Positions 8,776 to 17,778 of a stretch of DNA of 64,000 bases are shown piece after piece. The position numbers and the translations under genes were made by a program. The stretch's first letter is position 1. Each line of letters starts with the position of its first letter. Below the pieces are notes generated by a model. That model was given only the letters and a program-made list of their open reading frames with translations. It was not told the origin of the DNA and searched no databases. The DNA comes from Paracoccus saliphilus. GTDB lineage: Bacteria > Pseudomonadota > Alphaproteobacteria > Rhodobacterales > Rhodobacteraceae. The stretch covers positions 186,001 to 250,000 of the forward strand of contig QKYL01000001.1 of the NCBI GenBank assembly GCA_003255745.1, written 5' to 3'.

Positions 8776-10077
8776 ATGGCGAACGCCGCACTTGATCCAC
8801 ATGCCGCCATCGCCACCACCGCATCCGGGGTGGGGTCGGGCACATTGACCACAGCCGACGGCAAGCCGCTGGCCCGGGCCTTGGTTCGCAGCCAGCGCCG
8901 CGCGCGCCGCCGCGCCTTCCTGCTGGTGCTGCCGCTTTTGGCCTTTATCGTGATCACCTTTGTGGTGCCGATCGGGCAGATGCTGCAACGCTCTTTCTAC
9001 AATGACGGGTTCTCGGCGAACATGCCGCAGGTTTCGGCCTGGTTCGCGCAGACCGAACGGGGAACCCCGCCAGACGACGCTGCATGGGCCGCACTGGCCG
9101 CCGACCTGGTTGCCACCGCCGAGGCGCGCAGCATCGGTGTCGTGGGAACGCGGATCAACTATGACCTGCCGGGGTCGCGCTCGCTGTTCACCGCGACCGG
9201 GCGCAAGCTGCGGGACGGGCTGGAGCCGCCCTATCGGGAGGCGCTTCTCGAGATCAACGAGGACTGGGCCGACCCGCAGCTGTGGTCGACCATGCGCGAA
9301 GCCTCGACGCCCATGACCGCGAACTTCTACCTGGCCGCGGCCGACCGAACCCGTGATACCGAAGGCAACATCCAGCAGGTCGACGAACGCCAGCAGGTCT
9401 ATGTCATGTTGTTCGGGCGCACCTTCTGGCTGTCGGCGGTGATCACCGTGCTGACCTTCATCCTGGGCTTTCCGATCGCGCATCTGCTGGCCACGCTGCC
9501 CATGCGCAAGTCGAACCTGCTGATGATCCTGGTGCTGCTGCCCTTCTGGACGTCGCTTCTGGTTCGAACGACCAGCTGGATGGTTCTGCTGCAGCAGCAG
9601 GGGGTGGTCAACGACCTGCTGGTGTGGATGGGCGTCATCGGTGGCGGGCAGCGGCTGCAGATGATCTATAACCAGACCGGCACGATCATTGCGATGACCC
9701 ATATCCTGCTGCCCTTCATGATCCTGCCGCTGTATTCCGTCATGCGGACGATCAACCCGTCCTATGTCCGCGCCGCGCGCAGCCTGGGGGCGACCAGCTG
9801 GACCGCCTTCCGCCGCATCTATTTTCCGCAGACGCTGCCGGGGCTGGGGGCCGGGGCGATGCTGGTCTTCATCCTGGCGGTCGGCTACTACATCACGCCC
9901 GCGCTGGTCGGCGGCTCCTCGGGGCAGCTGATCTCGAACATGATCGCCATGCACATGACCGACACGCTGAACTGGTCGATGGCGGCGGCGCTGGCGGCCC
10001 TGCTGCTGGGATCGGTGCTGATCCTCTACTGGCTCTACGACCGCCTCGTCGGCGTCGACAACCTGAAACTGGGGTAA
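8776..10077 (+). CDS. ABC transporter permease, polyamine type (PotB-like), with long periplasmic insert
   Basis: An inner-membrane permease of the PotB branch. The 433 residues carry a cytoplasmic extension of about 50 residues with an Arg-rich stretch (SQRRARRRAFL), TM1 at about 54-73, then an unusually long loop (about 75-205) before TM2 at about 212. Further membrane segments follow, including the region with the EAA-type motif YVRAARSLGATSWTAFRRIYFPQTLPG that docks on the ATPase. Typical PotB proteins are about 280 residues, so the size difference is mainly the TM1-TM2 loop and the N-terminus. The following permease starts 4 bases after its stop. The loop may contact the binding protein, which is inference. 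Confidence 0.88.
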   Translation: MANAALDPHAAIATTASGVGSGTLTTADGKPLARALVRSQRRARRRAFLLVLPLLAFIVITFVVPIGQMLQRSFYNDGFSANMPQVSAWFAQTERGTPPDDAAWAALAADLVATAEARSIGVVGTRINYDLPGSRSLFTATGRKLRDGLEPPYREALLEINEDWADPQLWSTMREASTPMTANFYLAAADRTRDTEGNIQQVDERQQVYVMLFGRTFWLSAVITVLTFILGFPIAHLLATLPMRKSNLLMILVLLPFWTSLLVRTTSWMVLLQQQGVVNDLLVWMGVIGGGQRLQMIYNQTGTIIAMTHILLPFMILPLYSVMRTINPSYVRAARSLGATSWTAFRRIYFPQTLPGLGAGAMLVFILAVGYYITPALVGGSSGQLISNMIAMHMTDTLNWSMAAALAALLLGSVLILYWLYDRLVGVDNLKLG

Positions 10078-10080
10078 CCA

Positions 10081-11031
10081 ATGGCCGTTCCAACCTATGC
10101 AAGCCCGCTGGAGCGTGTCTGGCACTACAGCTACCTGGCGATCTGCGCGGCGATCTTCTTCTTCCTGATTGCGCCTATCGTCATCATCATCCCCCTCAGC
10201 TTCAACGCCGAGCCCTACTTCACCTTTACCCCGGCCATGCGCAGCCTGGACCCTGAGGGGTTCAGCATGCGCTGGTACCAGAGCCTGCTGACCTTCGGGA
10301 TGCAGAACCCGGACGCCCAGGGCTGGGCCTTCTGGTCCGACGCCTGGAACAACGCCAACTGGATCAAGGCGGCCAAGAACTCGATCATCATCGGCTTCTT
10401 CTCGACGCTGGTGGCGACGGTGCTGGGAACGCTGGCAGCCTTGGGCCTGTCGCGCCCCGAGATGCCATTCCGCCGGGCGATCATGGCGATCCTGATCTCG
10501 CCCATGATCGTGCCGCTGATCATCACGGCAACGGGAATGTTCTTCTTCTACTCGAACCCCTGCGAGTTGCTGACCCTGTTCGGGTTCAGCCCCGAATGCG
10601 GGCGTCTGGCAGGAACCTATCTGGGCGTGATCCTAGCCCATGCGACGCTTGGCATTCCCTTCGTGATCATCACGGTGACGGCGACTCTGGTGGGCTTCGA
10701 CCAGTCGCTGAACCGCGCCGCAGCGAGCCTGGGCGCGAACCCGCGCACGACCTTCTTCCGGGTGACGATGCCGCTGATCCTGCCGGGCGTGATTTCGGGC
10801 GCGCTTTTCGCGTTCGTGACGTCGTTTGACGAGGTGGTGGCGGTGCTGTTCATCGCGGGTCCCGATCAGCAGACGATCCCGCGGCAGATGTGGAACGGCA
10901 TCCGCGAACAGATCAGCCCGGCGATCCTGGCCGTTGCGACGTTGCTGGTGATCTTCTCGATCGCGCTGCTGACCACGGTTGAGCTGCTGCGCCGCCGGTC
11001 CGAACGGATCCGGGGCGTGACCCCCAGATGA
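10081..11031 (+). CDS. ABC transporter permease, polyamine type (PotC-like)
   Basis: The second membrane subunit of the importer, 316 residues. It has TM1 at about 20-42 (LAICAAIFFFLIAPIVIIIPLSF), a periplasmic loop rich in aromatic residues, and five further helices. The EAA loop is LNRAAASLGANPRTTFFRVTMPLILPG, and the conserved ALFAFVTSFDEVVAVLFIAGP segment follows. Spacing of 3 bases from the upstream permease and an ATGA overlap with the downstream hemerythrin-like gene point to one transcript. The C-terminus (ELLRRRSERIRG) is basic and cytoplasmic. Confidence 0.9.
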   Translation: MAVPTYASPLERVWHYSYLAICAAIFFFLIAPIVIIIPLSFNAEPYFTFTPAMRSLDPEGFSMRWYQSLLTFGMQNPDAQGWAFWSDAWNNANWIKAAKNSIIIGFFSTLVATVLGTLAALGLSRPEMPFRRAIMAILISPMIVPLIITATGMFFFYSNPCELLTLFGFSPECGRLAGTYLGVILAHATLGIPFVIITVTATLVGFDQSLNRAAASLGANPRTTFFRVTMPLILPGVISGALFAFVTSFDEVVAVLFIAGPDQQTIPRQMWNGIREQISPAILAVATLLVIFSIALLTTVELLRRRSERIRGVTPR

Positions 11032-11588
11032 CCCCGGAGGAGCTGGAGGACGCGGCGGCCCGCCCCGCGCCTCCGGCCTTCACCGGCCTCAGCCGGGCAC
11101 AGCGGGCGCATGGACGACGGCTGGCGGCGATCCACGACATGTACCAGTCCGAACTGGCGGGCGTGGCTGACCTGCTGGCGCGCATCAGGGCCCGGACGGC
11201 CGAACCCGCACAGCTGGCCAAGGCGGTGGATGACATGCAGCTGGCGCGCAACATGGCCCAGTTCGGCACCGCCTGCGGGCGCGATTGTGCCCTGCTGCAG
11301 AACCATCACGACATCGAGGAACAGTGGATGTTCCCCGCCGTCGCCGCGCGGGCCGGGGCGCCACTGTCCCCGGTGCTGGAGCGTCTGGTGGCCGAACATC
11401 GGGTCATCCACCGCCTGATCGGGGACCTTCGCCAGGCCGCGCGGGCGCTGGTATCGGATCGCGGCATGGCCGCCTTTGCCCATTGCGCGGATCGGTTCGA
11501 CGCGCTGGACCGGGCGATCCGGTCTCATTTCGGTTATGAGGAAACCGCGCTGGAGGGCGCCTTGGGCGCTTATGAGGTTCCGATCTGA
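11028..11588 (+). CDS. Hemerythrin-like HHE domain protein
   Basis: A 186-residue, mostly helical protein with the metal-ligand pattern of hemerythrin HHE domains. Visible are H36 in IHDMY, H93-H94 with E98 in NHHDIEEQWMFP, H124 and H128 in AEHRVIH, and H167 with E171 in SHFGYEE. Such domains bind a di-iron centre and serve in oxygen, nitric oxide or iron sensing or storage. No signal peptide or membrane segment is seen, so it should be cytoplasmic. The ATG at 11028 overlaps the stop of the PotC-like permease (ATGA), so it is translationally coupled to the transporter, an unusual partner. Its function there is unknown, and the family does not define one. Confidence 0.85.
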   Translation: MTPEELEDAAARPAPPAFTGLSRAQRAHGRRLAAIHDMYQSELAGVADLLARIRARTAEPAQLAKAVDDMQLARNMAQFGTACGRDCALLQNHHDIEEQWMFPAVAARAGAPLSPVLERLVAEHRVIHRLIGDLRQAARALVSDRGMAAFAHCADRFDALDRAIRSHFGYEETALEGALGAYEVPI

Positions 11589-11592
11589 CGGC

Positions 11593-12537
11593 TCAGGGCA
11601 GCAGGTTCAGCCACATCCACACCGTCAGTGTCGAAATCGCCGTGGCCATCAGCACGCTGGAGGCCGCAACGCGGCGGGCGGCGCCATAGATATTGGCGAA
11701 CAGATAAGCATTCACCCCAGGCGCCATTGCCGCCGTCAACGTGGCCGAGCGCATGCCCGCCACGTCCAGGTCCAAAAGCCGCCCCATGCCGAAGGTCACC
11801 GCCGGGTGCAGGATCAGCGCACAGGCGCAGCACATGCCGATCGCCGCCATGTCGCCTTCGGGACGATAGCGATACAGCACGCCGCCCAGACCGAACAGCG
11901 CCGCCGGCAGGGCGGCGCGGGCGATCATGTCAACCGCGTCCCAAAAGCCCTGCGGCATGACTAGGCCGGCCTGCATCAGCAGGTTCATCGACAGGCCCGC
12001 GATGATGCCGATGACCAGCGATGTGCGCAGCACGCCCGTCAGCGCGCGCAGCGCGACGCGGCCGATGGACAGGCCGGTTCCCTTGGCGCGCGTGAACTCC
12101 ATCACCGTGATGCCGAAGGTGTAAAGCATTGGGGAATGCAGCGCGATGATCGCCCAGTTTCCGTCCAACGCCGCGGTGCCATAGGCACGTTCGGTGATCG
12201 GGACACCCAGCAGCAGAGTGTTTGAGAACAGGCAGACGAACCCGATGGCCACGCAGTCCGTCGGAGGACGGCGCAGCAGGAACCGCGCCCCGGCCCATCC
12301 CGTAGCATAGCTGGCAAAGGCGCCGGCGTAGAAAGGGATCAGCAGCTGGGCGCGGAATTCGCTGTCCAGGTCCAGCCGCGCCATGGAGGCAAACAGCAGC
12401 GTCGGCACCGCAAAGTTCTGGGCAAAGCTCATCAGCCCGTCCACGGCGCTGGTCCCGAACCAGCCGCGCCAAGTGACCACATAGCCGAACCCCACCACCA
12501 GAAAAACCGGAAGGATGATGGTGAAAAGCGCGCTCAT
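11593..12537 (-). CDS. AEC family transporter (auxin efflux carrier superfamily)
   Basis: An inner-membrane carrier of 314 residues with about ten hydrophobic segments. The start is MSALFTIILPVFLVVGFGYVVTWRGW, typical for the family, with later motifs NFAVPTLLFASM and SNTLLLGVPITERAYG and a C-terminal TLTAAMAPGVNAYLFANIYG. Bacterial members include malonate transporters, but most substrates are unknown. Its start overlaps the stop of the metallo-beta-lactamase gene, placing it at the distal end of the dacC-tmk-holB-tatD operon. It converges on the hemerythrin gene with a 4-base gap. Confidence 0.85.
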   Translation of the reverse strand: MSALFTIILPVFLVVGFGYVVTWRGWFGTSAVDGLMSFAQNFAVPTLLFASMARLDLDSEFRAQLLIPFYAGAFASYATGWAGARFLLRRPPTDCVAIGFVCLFSNTLLLGVPITERAYGTAALDGNWAIIALHSPMLYTFGITVMEFTRAKGTGLSIGRVALRALTGVLRTSLVIGIIAGLSMNLLMQAGLVMPQGFWDAVDMIARAALPAALFGLGGVLYRYRPEGDMAAIGMCCACALILHPAVTFGMGRLLDLDVAGMRSATLTAAMAPGVNAYLFANIYGAARRVAASSVLMATAISTLTVWMWLNLLP

Positions 12538-13352
12538 ATGGCGGCGGGCAGGTCCGGCGTCCGCGCCTCGATCTCGATCCGCATGCCGTCAAAGGCGGGG
12601 GACACGTGGTCCGGCGTTATGGCCTCGACGGTGGCGTAATCCATGTCGATATGCATGTTGGTCAGCACAGCGCGCGGACTGCGCGACCGCGTGATCCAGT
12701 CCAGCGCCAGGTCCAGATGCGCATGGCTGGGATGGGGTTCGGGACGCAGCGCATCGCAGACGAAGACCGGCGCATCCTGGATCAGCGGCCAGGCGGCCTG
12801 GGGGATGTCGGACACGTCCGGCAGATAGACCAGCCCGCCGATGCGAAAGCCCAGGGCCGTGATTTCTCCGTGCTGAACGCGGAAGGGGATCAGCGTTACC
12901 GGCCCGCCGGGGCCGTCGATGGTGATGCAGTCCTGGATCAGGTTCAGCTGGCAGATCGGGGGATACTGGCTGCCTTCGGGCGTGTCGAAGACATAGCCAA
13001 AGCGCCCGATCAGCGCGTCCGCCGTCGGCCGGTCCGCCCAAAGCGGCAGGATCCGGCGGGCGTTGAAGACCAGCTGCCTCAGGTCGTCGATGCCGTGGAC
13101 ATGATCGGCATGGGCATGGGTATAGACCACGGCATCCAGCGTCGCGACCTGCGCGTCCAGCAGCTGCGGCACAAGGTCGGGACCAGTGTCGATCAGCACC
13201 TGCGTGGTGCCGCCCGGCCCGTCTCGTTCGACCAGCAGGGAACAGCGGCGGCGGCGGTTCCGGGGTTCGGACGGATCGCAGGCGCCCCACCGGCCGCCCA
13301 GGCGCGGCACGCCGCCCGATGACCCGCAACCCAGGATCGTCGCGCGGATCAT
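12534..13352 (-). CDS. Metallo-beta-lactamase fold hydrolase (PhnP-like)
   Basis: A 272-residue MBL-fold protein. The start ATILGCGSSGGVPRLGG resembles PhnP-type cyclic phosphodiesterases, and the di-metal motif THAHADHVHGIDD gives H79, H81, D83 and H84. Further ligands are likely in VQHGEITALGFRIGGLVYLPDVSDIP and the later TNMHIDMDY segment. The fold acts on phosphodiesters, but the substrate here is unknown; these proteins are routinely found beside tatD, holB and tmk in Rhodobacterales. Overlapping start/stop codons join it to tatD upstream and the AEC permease downstream. A tRNase Z role is less likely. Confidence 0.85.
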   Translation of the reverse strand: MIRATILGCGSSGGVPRLGGRWGACDPSEPRNRRRRCSLLVERDGPGGTTQVLIDTGPDLVPQLLDAQVATLDAVVYTHAHADHVHGIDDLRQLVFNARRILPLWADRPTADALIGRFGYVFDTPEGSQYPPICQLNLIQDCITIDGPGGPVTLIPFRVQHGEITALGFRIGGLVYLPDVSDIPQAAWPLIQDAPVFVCDALRPEPHPSHAHLDLALDWITRSRSPRAVLTNMHIDMDYATVEAITPDHVSPAFDGMRIEIEARTPDLPAAI

Positions 13353-14149
13353 GCGGCAGCCTTCCAGAACAGCCGGTCGAAATTCGCACAGGTCCGCGAC
13401 GCGAAATCGGCATAGTCGAGGCCAAAGACCTCGGCACCCACGGCCGCCGTCTTGGCCACATAGGCGGGCTCGTTCCGGCGGCCGCGATGCGGGGGCGGGG
13501 CCAGATAGGGGCTGTCGGTTTCCACCAGGATGCGGTCGATGGGGGCCGCGGCAAAGATCTCGCGCAGCTCGGCCGAGCGCGGAAAGGCCGCGATGCCCGA
13601 CATCGACAGGTAGAAGCCCAGGTCCAGCGCCGTCCGCGCCAGCGCCGGGGTCGAACTGAAGCAGTGCATCACGCAGGAATAGGCGCCGGCGCGATGCTCC
13701 TCGGTCAGGATGCGCATCATGTCGTCATCGGCGTCGCGGGCGTGAATGATCAGCGGCAGGCGCGTCCGGCGGGCGGCCTCGATATGGATGCGCAGGCTGT
13801 CCTGCTGCCGCGCGGCGCTTTCGGCGGTATAATGGTAATCCAACCCGGTTTCGCCGATCCCCACGAATTTCGGATGCCGGGCCAGGGCGACAAGCTGGTC
13901 GACCGTCGCCATCGGTTCGTCGGCCACGCTCATCGGGTGGGTGCCTGCGGCGTAGAAAACGCCCTCATGCGCCTCGGCCAGGGCGCGGACGGCCGGTTCC
14001 TGCCGCAGCCTGGTGCAGATCGTCACCATCCGCGTCACGCCGGCGGCGTGCGCGCGCGCGATCAATGCGTCATGTTCGCCGTCGAAATCAGGAAAATCCA
14101 GATGACAATGGCTGTCCACGAGGGCCGGGGGGGCCGCGTCTTGCATCAT
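13349..14149 (-). CDS. tatD: TatD family metal-dependent deoxyribonuclease
   Basis: A cytoplasmic TIM-barrel hydrolase of the amidohydrolase superfamily; TatD enzymes have 3'-5' exonuclease and DNA repair activity. The 266-residue protein has the metal-binding N-terminus LVDSHCHLDFPDF (H14, H16), then GTHPMSVAD, FVGIGETGLDYHY with its ligand glutamate, LPLIIHARDADDDMMRIL, YSCVMHCFSS and, near the end, ILVETDSPYLAPPPHRGRRNEPAYV. All characteristic metal ligands of the family can be seen. It starts directly after holB and overlaps the MBL gene. Confidence 0.93.
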   Translation of the reverse strand: MMQDAAPPALVDSHCHLDFPDFDGEHDALIARAHAAGVTRMVTICTRLRQEPAVRALAEAHEGVFYAAGTHPMSVADEPMATVDQLVALARHPKFVGIGETGLDYHYTAESAARQQDSLRIHIEAARRTRLPLIIHARDADDDMMRILTEEHRAGAYSCVMHCFSSTPALARTALDLGFYLSMSGIAAFPRSAELREIFAAAPIDRILVETDSPYLAPPPHRGRRNEPAYVAKTAAVGAEVFGLDYADFASRTCANFDRLFWKAAA

Positions 14150-15262
14150 TCAACCTCGATCAGGCGGGGCAGAGGCGGCAGGCGGCAGCTGCGCCAGTTC
14201 CAGCACCATATCCATCACCAGCGCAGCAGGGTCAAGGTTGACTGCCCGGCCCGCGCGGGCGCGCGCTGACAAGCGGGCCTGCGCCTCGGCCCAGATACGT
14301 GCCGCCTGGTCGTCAGGAGACAGGCGGGCCATCAGCGCCCCTTCGCCCCGCGCAGCCTGGGGCAAGGGCGCACCCATCAGCCCCGCACGGGCCATGCGGG
14401 TCAGGAAGCGATCCATGATGGTGATGGTCAGGTCGAAGGGGTCGCCGTCGGCGCCCGCGCGTCCCGCCGCGCCGTCTGCAAAGCGGGACGCGGCAAGCCG
14501 GTCCAGGCGCGGCAGGGTGGCGAACAGGTCCACCAGATCCTGATAGCGGTCGAGACCGCCTTGGCCCGCCAGCCGCAGCGCCTCGCCCACCGATCCGTCC
14601 GACAAGGCGGCCAGCGCTTCGGCATCCTCGTCGATCCCCATGTCCGACAGGATGCCGCCCATCTGCGCGGGCCGCAGCGGCGACAGCCGCAGCGTCCGGC
14701 AGCGCGATCGGATCGTCGGCAAGAGGCCTGCGGGCTGATGCGCGATCATCAAAATCAGCGCATCCGCCGGCGGCTCCTCCAGCACCTTCAGCAGGGCATT
14801 GGCGGCCGAAGTGTTCATTTCGTCCGCGGCGTCGATGATCGCGACGCGGCGCCCGCCATCGGACGCGGACAGGTGGAAAAAGGACAGCAGGCGGCGGATC
14901 TCATCAACGGTGATCTCGGCCCGCAGCCGGCTGGTTTTGTCGTCCCACGGGCGGCGGACCAGTTGCAGGCGTGGTTCCGACAGGGCCGCCACGCGCCGCG
15001 CAGCAGGGCTGTCGGGATCGACCGAAAGATCGGGGCTTTCGCCTCCCTCCAACATCCAGCGCGCGATGGCCCAGGCCAGCGTCGCCTTGCCCACGCCGCG
15101 CGGCCCGGTCAGCAGCCAAGCGTGATGCAGACGGTCGCCGCGGGCGGCCTGGACGAAACTGGCAATGGCCGCGTCCTGGCCGATCACGCGCGGGGCATGG
15201 CGCGGATGGGACGCGCCCGGCACGCGGTCGGGTTCGGGGATGTCGTCAGGATCGGTCTTCAA
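14150..15262 (-). CDS. holB: DNA polymerase III delta' subunit
   Basis: A clamp-loader subunit of the replicative polymerase. The 370-residue AAA+ protein contains GPRGVGKAT at about 53-61, VDEIRRLLSFFHLSASDGGRRVAIIDAADEMNTSAANALLKVLEEPP (sensor and SRC-related region) and TIRSRCRTLRLSPL. Delta' is often inactive in ATP hydrolysis; here the Walker A lysine is present while the Walker B region reads AIIDAADEM. The tmk-holB-tatD arrangement is conserved widely in bacteria, and the start overlaps the tmk stop. The last 90 residues form the variable C-terminal collar domain. Confidence 0.92.
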   Translation of the reverse strand: MKTDPDDIPEPDRVPGASHPRHAPRVIGQDAAIASFVQAARGDRLHHAWLLTGPRGVGKATLAWAIARWMLEGGESPDLSVDPDSPAARRVAALSEPRLQLVRRPWDDKTSRLRAEITVDEIRRLLSFFHLSASDGGRRVAIIDAADEMNTSAANALLKVLEEPPADALILMIAHQPAGLLPTIRSRCRTLRLSPLRPAQMGGILSDMGIDEDAEALAALSDGSVGEALRLAGQGGLDRYQDLVDLFATLPRLDRLAASRFADGAAGRAGADGDPFDLTITIMDRFLTRMARAGLMGAPLPQAARGEGALMARLSPDDQAARIWAEAQARLSARARAGRAVNLDPAALVMDMVLELAQLPPAASAPPDRG

Positions 15263-15855
15263 AGGGAGGCCCTGACCCGTGCCGCTACGTCGCCGGCTGA
15301 GCCGCTGCCGTCGATCAGGCGCACCCGGTCCGGATATTCCGCCGCCAGCGCCCGGAACCCCTGCGCCAACCGCTGCTGGAATTCCAACCCCAGGCTTTCG
15401 AACCGATCCTCGGTCCCGCCCCGCGCGGCGCCGCGTTCCAGTCCGGTCGCAGGGTCGATGTCGATGACAAAGGTGCGGTCGGGCTCGACCCCGATCATCA
15501 GCGCGTGCAGGCGGTCGACCATCTGGCGCAGATCGGCGCGGGCCGTGCCCTGATAAACGCGGGTGCTGTCGGCAAAGCGGTCGGTCACCACAGTGCGCCC
15601 GGCCGCCAATGCGGGCCGGATGGTCCGCTCAAGGTGATCGCGGCGGGCCGCGGTGAACAGCAGGCATTCCGTCTCGGGCGACCAGCGCTCGCCTGCTCCC
15701 TGGACCAGAAGGCTGCGGATCTCCTCGGCGCCGGGGCTGCCGCCGGGTTCGCGCGTCAGCAGCACGTCGCGCCCTTCCATTTGCAGCGTCTTGGCCAGCA
15801 AGCCGGCCTGGGTGGATTTGCCGCAGCCGTCGATCCCCTCGAAGCTGATCAGCAT
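15259..15855 (-). CDS. tmk: Thymidylate kinase
   Basis: Phosphorylates dTMP to dTDP for DNA synthesis. The 198-residue sequence begins MLISFEGIDGCGKSTQAGLLA with the P-loop at 7-15, followed by the LTREPGG substrate motif, RRDHLERTIRPALAAGRTVVTDRFADSTRVYQG (DR(F/Y) motif) and the lid segment LERGAARGGTEDRFE. Length and motif order are normal. The last base of the upstream D-Ala-D-Ala carboxypeptidase frame is shared with its first base, so the genes are in one transcription unit. Confidence 0.96.
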   Translation of the reverse strand: MLISFEGIDGCGKSTQAGLLAKTLQMEGRDVLLTREPGGSPGAEEIRSLLVQGAGERWSPETECLLFTAARRDHLERTIRPALAAGRTVVTDRFADSTRVYQGTARADLRQMVDRLHALMIGVEPDRTFVIDIDPATGLERGAARGGTEDRFESLGLEFQQRLAQGFRALAAEYPDRVRLIDGSGSAGDVAARVRASL

Positions 15856-17009
15856 CAGCTGTTGACGGCGCTGATCGCGCGGTTCGCCAGATGCATCACG
15901 GCGCCCTTCATCCGGCCCAGGAAGCCCGCCTCGGCCACGTCGGAAACGGCGATCAGCGGTGTCACTGCATCGCGAGTGCCCGGTATTGTGACAACCAGCT
16001 GACCCAGGCGGTCTCCCTTGGCGATGGGTGCGGGCAGCGGCGAGTCGTACACGACCTCGACCTTGACCTCGTCCTTGGCGCCGGCCGGCACCAGCACGTT
16101 CACGCCGCTTTCCGTGGTCAGGCCGACCCGGCCGGCGGTTCCCATCCAGACAGGAACATCGACGACCTTTTCACCCGCGGGAACAAGCGTGTTCATGGTG
16201 AATTCGCGAAAGGCCCAGTTCACAAGCCGTTCCGATTCCTCGGAGCGCGCCCGATCCGAAGGCAGGCCCGAGATCACGAAGATGACCCGCCGCCCGTCCT
16301 GCACCGCCGATCCGACCAGACCATAGCCCGCCTCTTCGGTATGTCCGGTCTTCAATCCGTCCGCTGTCCATTCACCATCGCCAAGCCCCAGCAGCGGGTT
16401 GCGGTTGTTGGCGTTCGAGGGAACCCGCCCCTTGTAGGTAAACTCGGTCAGGGCGAAATTCTTGTAGAGGTCGGGAAACTTGCGGATGATATGTTCGGCC
16501 AGAATGCCCAGGTCATGCGCAGACATGCGATGGTCCGGATGCGGCCAACCCGAGGCGTTGGCCAGATGCGTGTCGTTCAGCCCCAGTTCGGCGGCACGTT
16601 CGTTCATCCGCCGCGCGAATGCCTCCTCGGTGCCGGCCAGCCCTTCGGCCACCACCACGCAGGCGTCGTTGCCGGAATTGATGATGATGCCGTGGATCAG
16701 GTCCTCGACCGTCGGGCGGTCGGCGGGTTCGACGAACATCTTCGACCCGCCCATCTTCCAGGCTTTTTCCGAGACGGGAAAGGTCGTGTCCATCGTCACG
16801 CGCCCCTCGTCCAGAGCCTCGAACAGCATGTAGAGCGTCATCAGCTTGGACATGGACGCCGGCGGGATGGGCGTGTCGGCATTCTTCTCCATCAGCACCG
16901 TGCCTGATGGCACGTCAAAGACCCATGCCGCCGTCGCATTGGTGTCAAAGGCCTGCGCGGGTGCCGCGAAAGCCAGGACGGTCACGGTCCGAAGCAGGAA
17001 TGCGCGCAT
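15855..17009 (-). CDS. D-alanyl-D-alanine carboxypeptidase (PBP5/6 family)
   Basis: A periplasmic penicillin-binding protein that trims pentapeptide side chains in peptidoglycan. Residues 1-20 are a signal peptide (MRAFLLRTVTVLAFAAPAQA). The serine peptidase motifs are SMSK at 52-55, SGN at 112-114 and KTG at 220-222. A C-terminal beta domain occupies about 270-350. The last residues (FLGRMKGAVMHLANRAISAVNS) form an amphipathic helix, the usual membrane anchor of DacA/DacC proteins. Total length of 384 residues is typical. It is the first gene of the tmk-holB-tatD group. Confidence 0.94.
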   Translation of the reverse strand: MRAFLLRTVTVLAFAAPAQAFDTNATAAWVFDVPSGTVLMEKNADTPIPPASMSKLMTLYMLFEALDEGRVTMDTTFPVSEKAWKMGGSKMFVEPADRPTVEDLIHGIIINSGNDACVVVAEGLAGTEEAFARRMNERAAELGLNDTHLANASGWPHPDHRMSAHDLGILAEHIIRKFPDLYKNFALTEFTYKGRVPSNANNRNPLLGLGDGEWTADGLKTGHTEEAGYGLVGSAVQDGRRVIFVISGLPSDRARSEESERLVNWAFREFTMNTLVPAGEKVVDVPVWMGTAGRVGLTTESGVNVLVPAGAKDEVKVEVVYDSPLPAPIAKGDRLGQLVVTIPGTRDAVTPLIAVSDVAEAGFLGRMKGAVMHLANRAISAVNS

Positions 17010-17096
17010 GTCTTGTCCCTTTGCCTGTTTTATCGATGGTTACATCAACCCCCGCAGCCCCGCAACGCGGCCGCTTGGGCTGCACGTGAAAATTGA

Positions 17097-17669
17097 TCAG
17101 CGGCCGACAGCCTCGCGCCAGTGGCGGCGGCAGAGCGATACATAGGTCTCGTTTCCGCCGACCTGAACCTGCGCGCCTTGGGTGATGACGCGCCCGGCGT
17201 CGTCGCGCCGGATCACCATCGTCGCCTTGCGGCCGCAATGGCAGATGGTGCGCACCTCGCGCAGGTCGTCGGCCAAGGCCAGAAGGGCCGCTGAACCCGG
17301 AAACAGTTCGCCCCGAAAATCCACCCGCAGGCCATAGCACATGACCGGGATGCGCAGGTCGTCGGCCACACGTGCCAGATGCCAAACCTGCGCCACAGTC
17401 AGGAACTGCGCCTCGTCCACGAAGACGCAGGCGGGGCGTGGCTCGGCACGGTCAATCTTTGAAAAAAGGTCGCTGTCCGGATCGAAGGTCATCGCCTCGT
17501 CCGCGATCCCGATGCGGCTGGCGATGCGGCCTTGTCCGGCCCGGCCGTCCAGTGCAGCGGTCAGCAGCAGCGTGGTCATTCCCCGTTCGCGATAGTTGTA
17601 GGATGCCTGCAGCAGCAAGGTGCTTTTGCCGGCGTTCATTGTGGAATAATTGAAATAAAGCTTGGCCAT
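17097..17669 (-). CDS. tdk: Thymidine kinase (type II)
   Basis: A salvage enzyme making dTMP from thymidine. The 190-residue protein has MAKLYFNYSTMNAGKSTLLLQASYNY with the P-loop, the Walker B segment CVFVDEAQFL near 87-94, MCYGLRVDFRGELFPGS, and a zinc ribbon whose ligands appear as CHCGRK and the late CRRH. This is the compact tetrameric bacterial form. It lies downstream of the RhlE-like helicase with a hairpin in between and is followed by the dacC-type gene after 87 bases. Confidence 0.95.
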   Translation of the reverse strand: MAKLYFNYSTMNAGKSTLLLQASYNYRERGMTTLLLTAALDGRAGQGRIASRIGIADEAMTFDPDSDLFSKIDRAEPRPACVFVDEAQFLTVAQVWHLARVADDLRIPVMCYGLRVDFRGELFPGSAALLALADDLREVRTICHCGRKATMVIRRDDAGRVITQGAQVQVGGNETYVSLCRRHWREAVGR

Positions 17670-17709
17670 GACAACAGCCGCTTACCCAAGCGCGGTGCCC
17701 CGGACAAGC

Positions 17710-17739
17710 GAAAGCCGCAAGGTTTCCCCCGCGGCTTTC
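17710..17739 (-). terminator. Hairpin between the RhlE-like gene and tdk
   Basis: A 9-bp perfect stem, GAAAGCCGC with GCGGCTTTC, encloses a 12-base loop between the helicase stop and the tdk start. On the transcribed minus strand only a weak pyrimidine stretch follows (GCTTGTCC). It is probably a weak or Rho-assisted terminator. Confidence 0.45.
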
Positions 17740-17778
17740 CTGTCATCCGATCATCAGGGCCGCAAGAGCCCGTTCGGA

